DNA from: Colius striatus
Lineage: Eukaryota > Chordata > Aves > Coliiformes > Coliidae
DNA length: 64,000 nt
NCBI RefSeq assembly: GCF_028858725.1
Contig: NC_084761.1
Coordinates: 97,737,971-97,801,970 of the forward strand
Reading direction: 5' to 3'
The notes under the pieces are model-generated. The model was not told where the DNA came from and did no database searches. It saw only the letters and a program-made list of their open reading frames with translations. Shown in pieces: positions 48,263 through 60,223 of the stretch. Position 1 is the first letter of the stretch, and every line of letters starts with the position of its first letter. Position numbers and translations under genes: made by a program.

Positions 48263-48849
48263 GCACTGCATGTTCCAGAGGCTGGAACCAGACTGGCTTA
48301 GCTCCATCACATCCTGTGCTGCTCTCACAGCTTAGGTATCGAGGGTAGGACCTGCCTTTGAAAGATCAGACCAACCCCTGCACATGATCAAATGAGTCCC
48401 ACAGTGAGAACAATATGAGAAGTGCTGTACTTTGGTCAGTCAGCTCACAGAATACACCAGGAAAAGCAGCCCTTACCATGCACAAATGTCTTTAAGGTGG
48501 CCATGTCTTCAAAATGTGGAAAGATGAAGAGAAATAATCTACTTCAAGGGGAAAAAAACCCTCAAGTGGTTGTTGCACTTTTCCTCTTTGGCCTGACAAC
48601 TGGGATTTCATGGCAAAGAAGCAAGGAAAAAAATGGGTATGGATGAAAAGAGTATGTGTAAGAAGTGTGTTCCTCAAAGCAGATCTAAGCTCTTTCACAC
48701 AGTCACAAGAGACCTGCTAAGTGAGAACAGGCTGGTTCAGCAAGTCCCCAGAGATCTGCCTGGGAAGATGAGTGGGAGGGAAGAAGGGTTAAAAATATTT
48801 GTTCAGAGAAAGCTTGGCTGCAGCTTGAGTCTCTGCAGACTGGTGCATG
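48263..48849. other. Non-coding, nothing recognised
   Basis: Unique sequence between two CR1 copies. Confidence 0.5.
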
Positions 48850-49437
48850 AGAGGGATGGGAGATACACTGGGCTGGATGAGAAGGGCTGTGGGCAGTAGG
48901 TCAGAGAGGTTCTGCTCCCCCTCTACTCTGCCCTCATGAGACCACATCTGGGATATTGTGTCCAGTTCTGGGCCCTCAGTTGCAGAAGGACAGGGAGCTG
49001 CTGGAGAGAGTTCAGTGCAGGGCACAGAGATGATGGAGTGGAGCATCTGCCTTGTGATGAAAGGCTGAGGGAGCTGGGGCTCTGCAGCTTGGAGAAGAGG
49101 AGACTGAGGGGTGACCTCATCCGTGTTACAAATCCATCAAGGGTGGGTGTGAGGAGGCTGGAGCAATGTGATGGGCAATGACAAGACAAGGGACACCGGG
49201 TATAAACTGGAACACAAGAGGTTCCAAAGCAACACAAGGACAAACTTGTTCCCTGTTGAGGTGAGGGAGCACTGGCAGGGGCTGCCCAGATGGGCTGTGG
49301 AGGCTCCTTCTCTGGAGACATTCCAACCCAGCTGGATGAGTCCCTGTGTGCCCTGCTCTAGGTGGTGCTGCTCTGGCAGGGGGGTTGCACTGGATGAGCT
49401 TTCCAGGTCCCTTCCAGCCCTTCAGATTCTGTGAGAT
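48850..49437 (+). mobile_element. CR1 LINE 3' region, second subgroup
   Basis: From about GGAGATACACTGGGCTGG to the tail CAGATTCTGTGAGAT. The best complete plus-strand copy of this subgroup in the window. Confidence 0.93.
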
Positions 49438-50605
49438 AATCCAACTTCTGCTGGAGACACCATTCCTCCTCCCCAGACTGGCACTGTGATGTTGATAACA
49501 CAGGGAAATTCAGTGGAATATGAGGACACAGCACAAGTGACTCCAGTTGTAGAAGTCCTATTTCCACAGAGAAAAAGGAGGAGGAAATGATGAGAAGGCA
49601 TTTCTGTGGGGAGCAGAGCTGCCAGACTCAGAGGCTGGTGGGAAAGCTGCAAAGGGCATTTCTATAACAACAGAACCGAGAGATTAGTCCCTGGGTCGGC
49701 TAAGCACTGGGCAAACACATCTCCCAAATCCCACATTATTAAGGATTTAAGCCACAAACTCATTTTACAAAGCTATTCTACCATGGACACCTCGTTAGCA
49801 TTTTGGTGACTGCAGCCAAAGGTGTTTCATCTCCAGGAGCAGGAACAAAAGAGAGAAGGAACAACTTCCCATCGTGTTGCAGAGCTGACCTCCTTGGGAG
49901 TCACTCACCAAGGGCACTGGAGTGAGGAGAAAAGTGTGACATCACATGTAGAGCATTTGGGTTGCTCCTTTGCCTTGGCTCTGATGTTTTCCATCCCTGG
50001 GTACACTGTATGCTCGGTACATACATAAGGAAAGGGCTTCTGCTATCAGCTGCTCTGGTTAGCACGAATAAAAGCGTGGTAACCAAGGTTACTTGGGGGG
50101 TTTGCTCGTTGCCAGAGAAAGTAATATTCCCTTTTCTCTCCTTTGGTGTCTCCTCAGATGGAACAAGGCTCCATTGTCATAAACACAGAGCACGGGAAGA
50201 CAAGGAAGCCAAGGAATTAGGAGATACCCTGGGGTGAGATGCTCCAGAGGCTGGCAGCCTTCACAGGGCGGTTGCAGAGGCCAGTGCCTCTTGTGCAATC
50301 ACCCCAAGGACCAGTCCCAGCTGTCCCCTAGACCCTGCTGCAGCATCTCCAGCATCACAGCCCTGGGGAAGATCCTCTCAGACTCTGCATTTGCAGAAGG
50401 ACACCTGGGCTGTTATGGCCATGTTGCTCATCAGCTTTTTTGTCTTGAGGGGTTTCTGATGAGATAGTTGTCTTGGATGACAAGACCAAGGGGTCTGCAA
50501 GGCCAGGCAGGAGCCAGAACCAGTGGGAAAGGCCACAGCCCTACAGTGATGGTCTCCTTGCCTTACCCTTCTAGCTTCCAGCAATCTGCAGTCTTCTCCA
50601 ATATT
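49438..50605. other. Non-coding, nothing recognised
   Basis: Unique sequence; no supported ORF or splice-bounded exon. Confidence 0.5.
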
Positions 50606-50884
50606 CACAGAATCACAGAATCCCAGACTGGAGGGGGCTGGAAGGGCTCTGCAGAGCTGCTGCAGCCCCAGCCCCTGCTAAAGCAGCTTCCCCTGGCTCA
50701 GGGGGCACAGGAACGTGTCCAGCTGGGGTTGGAAACCTCCTGAGCAGGAGCCTCCACACCCTCCCTGGGCAGCCTGGGCCAGGGCTCCCTCACCTCAGCA
50801 CCAAAGGACTTGCTCCTGCTGTGCCAGTGGAACTGCCTGTGCTCCAGTTTATATCCATTACTCCTTGTCCTGCCACTGGGCACT
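50606..50884 (-). mobile_element. CR1 LINE 3' fragment
   Basis: CACAGAATCACAGAATCCC, GGGGGCACAGGAACGTGTCC, CTCCTTGTCCTGCCACTGG. Confidence 0.93.
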
Positions 50885-52885
50885 AATATTCTTACTAGCT
50901 CTTGGTGGAACACTTGTTCTGCATCTTTTGAATATGAGAGTGAGGAGTTCCTGAGCTGAACTACAGACTCCTCAAAACTGATCTCAGAGAGGATCCTGGT
51001 AGCTCAAACCCAGCTCTGCAGGGAAACAGATCACACACAGCTGAGTCTTCTGACCTCACGGCAGTTCCTGCTGCAAGGACTGATTTAGTCCTGGCACGTA
51101 GTGATGGATTCATGGCAACGTTAATGATGTGGCTGGAAGAGAGTGTGTTGCCTTATGTTGCCTTCTAGTTGCTCAGCATGACCATAACCTTGTCTAGCAG
51201 CCCTGCTCAGCTCCACACAGCCTAGTACAACCCAGCCAGTAAGGACCAAGCACCCCTGAACCTCATGGGAAGAGGCTGGTAGAGCTCATGCAGCAACAAG
51301 GGAGCCAACAGTGAACAAACCTCCTCATTAGGCTGTTTAACCCTGATGGACCCTTCCTAACCTTAAATCCCACACACAACAAAGCATATCTGTGGCTCCC
51401 CATGTCCAGGGTGTAAGAGAGGACATGAGGGGACATTCAGCTTCTGCACACAGACCTTTTCTCAGCTGTGCATTATAAACACAGCAGAAAGGATAAAGTA
51501 ACTCTTCAATCACCTCTAGGTTTTCCTTCTCCACAAATGCTCCTTTCCTTAGAGAACCTGGTCCCCTCTTTTCAAGGTGGCATCACAAGGCAGCCAGGCT
51601 TGGAGTCCACTTTCAGGTCATGCTATAGTCCCAGTCCTGGCTCCTCTGTAAGGCAGCTCAGTTTGTACTTAAGTAACTTCTTGCTAGAAATGTGCATAAG
51701 CTGGGTTGGCTTTTTTTGCCCCCCTAAGCCTTGCCCAACGACAGCCCAAACACAACCTTGCAGGTGTCTCAAAACACAGCTCACATCCCAAAAATAGAAG
51801 CACAGAAGCCAGGAAACAGCTGTGCACCTTGTTTGCTTTCTCCTACCATCTTTTTTGTCCTTGCCTGGGAGGAGAACAGAGAAGCCTCTGCTCCTGGCCT
51901 TGTAACACTCTGCTAATGTGAGAGATGGGCTCCACACAGGGATCTGCAGCCTCACATGGCTTCAGACACGTCCTGGGGTCTCTCAAGTGCTTTGACCTGG
52001 ATTTATCTCACTGAATCGAGGTTGTCCCCCCTCCTTACATCATCTGCAGGGTCAACTACAAAGCAGGCCCTGGTAAAAGGAGTTTGGTGCTCAGAGTCTT
52101 CTTCAGCTGAGCTTTTCCTTCCAAGTCAGAGAGGAGATTTGCTCAGCACCTCTCCCCTGATGTTTTGCTCCTCAATGAGGCAGCTCTACAACAGCAGCGA
52201 GGCTGAGAGGGTGTTTCTAACAGGGGAGAAGTGATCAAGGCCACCTGAAGATGTCCATGGAGAGAAGGACAAGTCTCCACATGCACCATGGATGGGGGGA
52301 AGCAGAGAGGGGAGGATGAACCTTGAAGGTGGCAAAGCCCCATGAGCTAAGGACAAACCCAGCAGGGTACAGAGGCAAAAAGCTGCTGGGGGAGCCAAGA
52401 TGGAAACAACTCAGTGTTTTGAATCAGCAAGCACCATTTCCCTAAAGCCCAGCAGCTTCCCTTTCTGAGCTAGGTTCACCCTTTCCTTTCAGTGGAAATG
52501 AAGGAGGAAATTTGGCTGAATATGGTACATAATTCATTGAAAGACTCTGACTTCCAGAGACAAAACAGAGAGGGGGGAAAAAGGAGGGGGAAAAAAACCA
52601 AAGCCAATGCAATTAAGTTACAGGAGTTAACCTGTGGCCTGATACCCTGGGTGGTAGGTTGAGAGCAGTCTTCTGTAAGCATGTCTTTCATAGGTATCAG
52701 TTAACTGTTCCAGGGCTAACTGACAGCCTCAAAGCTTGCTGCAACCATGAAGGAAAGCCAAGAGCATCCTTCACTTTCAATGAACTCCTCTTTCACCTTC
52801 AAGCGCTGCCACTTTCAGCAGCTCCCAGGCATCGTGGCTGGGGGCTCTGGGGCCAATGGTTACGAAGGAGAACATGGGGAGAATC
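50885..52885. other. Non-coding, nothing recognised
   Basis: Two kilobases of unique sequence without gene signals. Confidence 0.5.
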
Positions 52886-53575
52886 AGGGAATTGCTGAGG
52901 TTGGAAAAGCCATTTAAGCTTGTTGAATCCAACCACTCACCAGCACTGCCCAGCCCAGCACTACCCCAGGGCCCTCAGCACCTCAGCTCCACGGCTCTGG
53001 GATCCCTCCAGGGCTGGGACTCCCCCAGCTCCCTGGGCAGCCTGGCACAGGGCTGGACAGCACTTTGGGGAAGAAATTGTTCCCAATCTTCAATCTAAAC
53101 CTCCCCTGGTACAACTTGAGGCCATTTCATCCTGTCCTATTGCTCGTTACTGGGGAGCAGAGACTGACCCCAGCTCACTGCAGCCTCCTGTCAGGGAGTG
53201 TCAGAGTGCTCCTGTGTCCCCTCAGGCTCCTCTTCTCCAGGCTCAACACCCCCATTCCCTCAGCCCCTCCCCAGCCCCTTGTGCTCCAGCCCCTTCCCCA
53301 GCTCTGTGCCCGGCTCTGGCCACGCTGCAGCCCCTCAGTGTCCCTGTGGCAGTGAGTGAGGGGCCCAGCACTGACACAGCCCTGGAGCTGCAGCCTCCCC
53401 AGGGCCCAGCACAGGGGACAATCCCTGCCCTGCTCCTGCTGCCACCCCAGTGCTGATCCCAGCCAGGCTGCCCTTGGCCTTCTTGCCCCCCTGGGCACGC
53501 TGCTGGCTCCTGTTCAGCCGCTGGCACCAACCCCCCCAGGTCCTTTCCCTCCCAGCAGCTTTCCAGCTTTGCCAA
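52886..53575 (-). mobile_element. CR1 LINE 3' region, third subgroup
   Basis: GAATTGCTGAGGTTGG onwards, lacking a clean tail. 53216-53510 is nearly identical to 23853-24140. The 178-codon ORF here is repeat-derived. Confidence 0.9.
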
Positions 53576-55923
53576 AGGAATCCTCTGGGCTGCCTTTTGC
53601 ACACATTAAACTTGGATGGGAAAGGATGCTTATTTTCCTACCCTCGCTAGCTGCCAAGAAAGCAGCAGATGGGTGAACTCAGCGCTGTCTGCATGCCAGC
53701 TCAATCAGAAGCTCTCCAAAAACTGAGCTCCTCCATGGATCCCAGAGGGACTGGCAAGTTCAGGGCAGAGTGGATGTGGATGACATCGATGTGTCCCATG
53801 TCCCATGGCCCCAGGGAGTGGGCTGCTGTCTAGAACTGTAAGGAACTTACAGTTTGAAGCTGGATGAAATGGGGAGAAAGGAACCCCATGGCTCCAGCCA
53901 CATGAGTAGACATTCATCTTGCTTCCCAATGCTGTAATCCTTTCCTAGATATCAACACCCTGGACAGACAACATTCCTGGTTTCCCTTCCTCCTGCTTTG
54001 GGATGTCATGTCCATCTCAGCACTATCAAAGGAGGTTTCCAGCAGGGTGATGCTGCACACCTTTGAGCAGTTTACATCAACACCTCTCCCCCACACACCC
54101 AGAAAACCATCTCCATTGGGTTTCCCTGCAAGAGGAATCAAGGCAAAGACTTTCCTTGCTTGGCTGCATTGATCTAGCTCTGGCCTCATGCTCATGTCAT
54201 CCCAAGGCACTGGGTAGGTGTAGCTATGAAGACAGTAACATCCATGGGTTGATGTTTAAAAGCCCCAAACCCAACCAGATAAGACCATGAAAACACTGAT
54301 CCTCCCTCAGATCTCACATTAATGAATCTTAACAATCAGCCCCACCAGCCCCTCCACAGCCCATCTGTCCCTCTCCACTCCAGGGATATCACTCACTTCT
54401 TCTGTCCACTGCTGGCAGGGCTGCACCAACCACGTTCTCACATCTGGAGCACATTTCCATTTCATTATGGAACGAAACAATACGTTGCTTGTTCGTGCTG
54501 AAGCCAGCGGGAAGCAGGAGCCTGGTGCTGCTCGGGGTTCCCAGCAAGAACAGCCAAATCTGACCCCCAGCCCCACTGCTGGGGCCTCACAGGGGTCACA
54601 CCAGCCTTTCCCAGCCTGCACATGCAATGCTGCCCCAGCACTGGTCTTGAGGAGGATTGGCACCAACCCTTTGTGATCAGTTCACAGGGGCTGTGCTGCT
54701 GTGGGTGGTGGGGAGGGGGAGATAAGCTGCTTGCCTGTACCAAAAGACCCCCCTCCTGATCCTCCTGGGATCTCCATTCAGCTCTACCATTCAGGAGAGA
54801 GAGGAGTCAGACACTTGAAAAGCTTTTTAGGGAGGGTTAAGGCAGTACTCAGTTCAGGGAGAGAAAACTCCATGGTTGGATGTGCCAAGGAGCAGCAGTG
54901 ACCTTATCTGGGGGGCAATGGGGATAAACAAGATGGCTTTTCATGGGTCTTCCCATCCTTCCAGTCACTCTACACCTTTAATGATTACTTAGCTTGGGAA
55001 AGGAGGCTGAAAGGACTCAAGAGCCAAAGGAAGGTCCACCGGTGCCTGCAAGGTGGATTAGACAACAGACAACACACAGGGACAATGGGAAGGAGCAGTC
55101 CACGCTTCTTCCTGAGCCCACCCCATCCCCTCATGTCCCCCACAGCATCCCATCCACTGGTGCTGGCCTGTTCCTTTGCTTTGCCCTCTCTGAGACCCAT
55201 CAAGTTCCCAGGAAAGAGCAGAAAGCAGGGGTCAGCCGCTCCTGCATCCCTGCCCCAGGCTGGACCAGCTGAGAGGTGTGGGAGGATGTGAGGATGCTTC
55301 CCTGCGAGCACGATGGCTGCTGCCTCCTCTTTCTGCTCTGCTCAAGACCAGCCTAAGCCCAGGAATACACTGAATAAGGGCAGGTCCCCTCTGGCAGCAC
55401 AAGGCATGGAAGAGGCACCATCATTTGTCATTCTTTGTGTTCCTCTTCGTGCCAACAAAGGGAGAAGGGATGTGTCTGCTGGTACAGGATGAACTTCAGC
55501 CCTTATCTCAAGAGGTTCCACAGGGAAATAGAACAAAACTCTCTATTGTTGCACAGGAAACACATCTTTCAACAGTCTTCAGCATCAGACCTGCCTCTGG
55601 GACCTTCCCTGCCTGCTGCTGTCATCCCTCCTGACCCCGAGCAAAGCGCTTCCTCCCCGTTTCCCCGCGATGCAGCGAAGCCCTCAAAGAGCCTCAGAGC
55701 ACCAGGAGGAGGGAGCTCCCCAAGCCCAGGCCACTGCTGGGACTCTGCCTGGAGCCTCTGGGCTTTAGGAAAGAGGAGACTGATGTAGAAGGTGGACACA
55801 TTGGGCTAAGACCTGCTTTCCTTCCCGTGCTCCAAGCTCCAGCAGCGGGACACTGAGCACGTCCTGCATGTTTACAACCCTGTGACTTGAGACAACCTGG
55901 ATGAACCCACCCAACCTCCCCCT
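53576..55923. other. Non-coding, nothing recognised
   Basis: CpG is a little higher near 55620-55700. ORFs of 108-117 codons have no domain character. Confidence 0.45.
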
Positions 55924-56352
55924 TCCAGTGCAGGGCTACCAAGATGCTGAGGGGACAGGAACATCCCTGTGAGGAGGAAAGGCTGCAGGCTTTGGGGCTG
56001 TTCAGCCTGGAGAAGGGAAAGCTGAGGGGGGGATCTCATCAATACCTCCAAGTACCTAAAGGGTGGGTGTCAGGAGGATGGGGTCAGGCTTTTTGCTGTG
56101 GTGTCCAGTAACAGGACAAGGAGTAAGGGACAAAAGCTGGGACACAAAATGTTCCACTGGCACAGGAGGAGCAAGTCCTTTGGTGCTGAGGGGAGGGAGC
56201 CCTGGCCCAGGCTGCCCAGGGAGGGTGTGGAGGCTCCTTCTCAGGAGGTTTCCAACCCCACCTGGACACGTTCCTGTGCCCCCTGAGCCAGGGGAAGCTG
56301 CTGTAGCAGGAGGAGCTCTAAAGGGCCATTCCAACCCCTCTGTGATTCTATG
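55924..56352 (+). mobile_element. CR1 LINE 3' region
   Basis: TCCAGTGCAGGGCTACCAAG to CCTCTGTGATTCTATGA. Same subgroup as 7566. Confidence 0.93.
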
Positions 56353-57307
56353 ACCTCCTGATTGATGCTCACAAGCCACCTTAGATATTCTGCACCTCTC
56401 CTCAGAAGATCCTTCACCCCACCTTTACCTTACACCCCCCCATGGCCTCTCCTCTTTGTCAGCTCCTCAGTTCTTCCTCCAGGGCTTCACAAAGCAAGCA
56501 GAGACACGAGGAAAGACGGCAGACAAAACCAGCTCTTGGGCTGACGAGATCAAGAGTTAAAGCAGGCGAAAGCACAAGCTGCAGAAGAAAACCAGTTAGG
56601 TAATAAATCAGACATGAGAAGGCAGGAAGGTGCGTTATAGAGAGGCATCAAAGTCCGGAACAGGATGTATATAAAGCAGATATTGAACTAACTTTGATAA
56701 CACAGAAAAATGGGAGATTTTTTGGTGGGGTTAACTGGAGGCTCAATTTGAACCATTATGAATTTCCTGTTTCAGCCGTGGTGGGGCGGGTTTGCAGTGG
56801 TCTATGCAACCCATTGTGTGCCTCGTGATTTCCTAACCACCAATGGGTCACTCACATCTCACTTTCTGTGTGGAGTGGGGGGTTATTTTTTGGTCTATCC
56901 TGGAGTAATAAAGCTATTGAAATCCTCCAGGCCTTGCCCATTGGGTGTTTTCTTTCCTACCAAGACATCAAGCTACCCCCAAGGTTTATTTTAAGCAAAT
57001 TCAATAGGAGAGATCACAGAAGCACCTTGTTGGAAGTGTACAATGGGAGCCAAACCCAGGGCCATTCAATTAGCAAGTGCTCCATTTTCATGCAATTCCT
57101 GTTGTGAATTCATTACTTTAATCAGGCTGGCAATTTATGAAGCTGAGGAGGCACCATTCATCTGCCCACAGGAGAAATTCCACATCAGTTCATGTTGGAA
57201 GGCAGAGGAGATGGTAAGAAGCTGAGCAGAACTGCAAAGCTCTACTGGTGCTACCAGACTCACCAAGAGGAAAGAGATGATGGAGAGCAAGGAGCAGGGA
57301 TGCTTTG
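56353..57307. other. Non-coding, nothing recognised
   Basis: Unique sequence, no supported ORF. Confidence 0.5.
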
Positions 57308-57740
57308 AATCATAGAACCATTTTGGTTGTTAAAGCCCGTGAAGCTGCTGCAGTCCCAGCCCTGCCCTCACCCTGCCCAGCCCAGCACTACCCCATGGCC
57401 CTCAGCACCTCAGCTCCATGGCTTTGGGATCCCTCCAGGGCTGGGCACTCCCCCAGCTCCCTGGGCAGCCTGGCACAGGGCTGACACCCCTCTCAGGGAA
57501 ACAGTTCTGCCTCAGCTCCAATCTCAACCTCCCCTGGGGCAACTTCAGCCCCTTTCCTCTTGTCCCATCACTCGTTATGGGGAGCAGAGCCCGACCCCCA
57601 GCTCACTGCAGCCTCCTGGGAGGGAGTGTCAGAGAGCTCCTGTGTCCCCCTCAGCCTCCTCTTTTCTCAGCTAAATAACCCCAGCTCCCTTAGCTGCTCC
57701 TCCTAACACTTGTTCTCCAGATCCTTCACCATCTTTGTTC
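57308..57740 (-). mobile_element. CR1 LINE 3' region, third subgroup
   Basis: GAATCATAGAACCATTTTGG, CTGCCCAGCCCAGCACTACC, TAAATAACCCCAGCTCCC. It has the normal tail, in contrast to 9061 and 35764. Confidence 0.93.
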
Positions 57741-59214
57741 CAGATTTATCCAGGAAAACTCATCTCTCCTAGGAAATGAAACTCACACAACAGGCATTCC
57801 CATTATCTATTCTCTTTGTCATTTCAGCTGAGGGTTCTGCTCTTCATCTGCTCCTACTAGTGAGGGAACATGATGCTCTAACTAATCATTTGAGACCTTC
57901 CTCCCATCTGCATTTATCCTTGGCCACAGCATGTTCCCTTCATTGTCAATCTACAGCAAGCCTCTTTCTTCAGCGTCCCTGGGTCAGAAAGGATCTCCAT
58001 CCACCCTGGGCACTCTTGCTTACATGTTCTTGGAAGATTCATCTTCTGAGCACAGCCAAGCAGGGAAGCACAGGTCAACTCAGTGATCTCCACGTGTCCC
58101 AGTGATCTCCTACCACCCTGGACATCCCAGTACCATTCACACCCCACAACCTACTTGCATTTTTTCAGAGAGGCTTTTGCTCCAGCCTCAGATTCAGCCT
58201 TTCTTCCTCAGTCCTTGGAGCAATATCCTCCAAACCCCTCAATCAGAATCTTCACTATTTGATTCTCCTCAGTCCTCCATTCTTCACCATTTCTGGACTC
58301 TCCTCTGTCTATAAAAGTCCCCTCTACACCCTCAGTGAATTTACTGACCATCATTAACCCCTCAGCCAATTCCTGACTGACCTGGCAACTCTTCCACCAG
58401 CCTCCTTGGCTTCCAAATTAACAACTTCCCATCTTGAAAACTTACCAAATAGATTGTCCAGGTCCAGGTAGATGGAACCTTTCACATCTCCTTTGCCTAG
58501 AAAAGGAGTTACTGAGGAGAACATGAAGTTGATAGGGAATAGTTAAAAGAGAAAGGGGGTAACCCAGCCCACCTCACAACATCTTTCCAAAGCAAGTTCC
58601 ATCCATGGCTGTAGACAGCACAAAGTTATTTGGGATCAGGAAAAAAGCCTCACATTTCAAGGGGGTTTTTTTAAGGCAGAAAAGATCTCAAGAGCCTCAG
58701 TTTGATCTCACCTCATCTGCTCCAACTGAGGTTTTTACCTTTGTGGTTCCCATCTCAGCACTCTGACGTCAGTATGAGAGACATTAGGTAAAGGAACACT
58801 TTTCAGGTGGTCAAATGTGGAAGCAGCTGAAGCCCAGGAGTCCAGGGCTCAGCTTCTGGCATCCACACCATGAGTTTGGCAACCCAAGCTCTGCCTGCAG
58901 GTCCTCTCAGACCAAATGTCCCATCTGAAGGGGAAAATGAAAGGATGGAGGTTAAATCAGGGAGATGCACAGCTATGCCCAGAGATCCTCCTCTGGTGAG
59001 GAGGAAAGAAGACAGTTCTCAGGTTTAAAGGGACTGGAACAAGGATTTGGGAGGGAATGGGACCTTTGAAGCTAAATGGCAGTGTGAGGAGAGTATACAT
59101 CAGCTGGAAAGTTTGATTCTGCTCCATGTTAAGTAGAGAATAAGGGAGAGAAAAAGGAAACTCCAGTCCCTATAAAGGGACCAAAAGAAAGCTGGAGGGA
59201 GACTTTGAACAAGA
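57741..59214. other. Non-coding, pyrimidine-rich left half
   Basis: C/T-rich to about 58440. A TATAAAAG occurs at 58310-58317 but no exon follows it. Confidence 0.5.
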
Positions 59215-59492
59215 GGAAGCAGTGACAGGACAAGGGGTGATGGCTCCAGACTGAGAGGAGAGAGTGAGATGAGATGTCAGGAAAAAGCTCTTCCCTATGA
59301 GGGTGCTGAGGCCCTGGCACAGGCTGCCCAGAGAGGCTGTGGCTGCCCCATCCCTGGCAGTGTCCAAGGGCAGGTTGGATGGGGCTGGGAGCAACCTGGG
59401 CTGGTGGCAGGTGTCCCTGCCCACGGCAGAGGGTTGGAACCAGATGAGCTTCAAGGTCCCTTCCAGCCCAAACCATTCTGGGGTTCTATGAA
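59215..59492 (+). mobile_element. CR1 LINE 3' fragment
   Basis: GACAGGACAAGGGGTGATGG to ACCATTCTGGGGTTCTATGA. Confidence 0.9.
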
Positions 59493-59892
59493 CGGGCCAC
59501 ATCAAAAAAGATGCACCTGCACAGGCATTTGATCAGAGGAGACCTTTTCACCTTTCTTCTGCTCCTGAAAACAGGGGACTGCAAAATGACAAACTTCTAA
59601 GTGTGCTGACAGTGCTTTGAACATGTTGCTCTCTCTCTCTCCAAAGTTTCAGCTGCTAAAAATAAACCAGCCTTTCAGCAGCCTCTGCCTGAAGAGAAGA
59701 GCTGCAGATAAATGCCCAACGTGAGGGCAATGGGTCTGGGCAGTGAGCTGATGAGATCCTGCACTGGGTCAGCACAGTCAGCTAGCCCAGAGGATGGCCA
59801 AGGGTTGAAAAACTGCTGCTTACCTACAGTTGAAGGACAGAGACAACAGGCATGAAGGAGATTAGTATCCTTCATCCTACACCTAGTTTCAA
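59493..59892. other. Non-coding, nothing recognised
   Basis: Short unique stretch between CR1 copies. Confidence 0.5.
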
Positions 59893-59996
59893 GTCTTCAC
59901 AGAACCTTAAGGGCTGGAAGGGACCTGCAAAGCTCATCCAGTGCAACCCCCCTGCCAGAGCAGCACCACCTAGAGCAGGGCACACAGGGACTCGTC
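59893..59996 (-). mobile_element. CR1 LINE tail fragment, last repeat before the repeat-free block
   Basis: TCACAGAACCTTAAGGGCTGG through CAGAGCAGCACCACCTAGAG and ACACAGGGACTCGTC. Second subgroup. Confidence 0.9.
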
Positions 59997-60217
59997 TAGA
60001 AGTTCTACCCAAGTAGAAGCCCAAGCAAGGAGATCTAAACCTTAAACACCATTAAATCTCAACACTTTAGTTTGGATATCAACTAGCCACTGCTCTTCCA
60101 GTTGAGGAAAATAACACATGTTAAAAGAGCACCTCTGAAAGCTTAACAAGCAATCAAGCTTAGGAAGCAGTGAGCTCATTAAAGAAGTCCAAGACAGTCC
60201 AGTGCAGATGGATATTG

Positions 60218-60223
60218 TTTATT
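60218..60223 (-). terminator. Polyadenylation signal AATAAA (minus strand)
   Basis: TTTATT on the plus strand reads AATAAA on the minus strand, in the context ACCAATAAACAATATCC. It sits exactly where the repeat-poor block begins, supporting transcript end near 60200. Confidence 0.45.

Noticed and set aside
58310-58317. Second TATAAAAG box
   Set aside because: No start-site context, first exon or downstream gene; sits in C/T-rich DNA.
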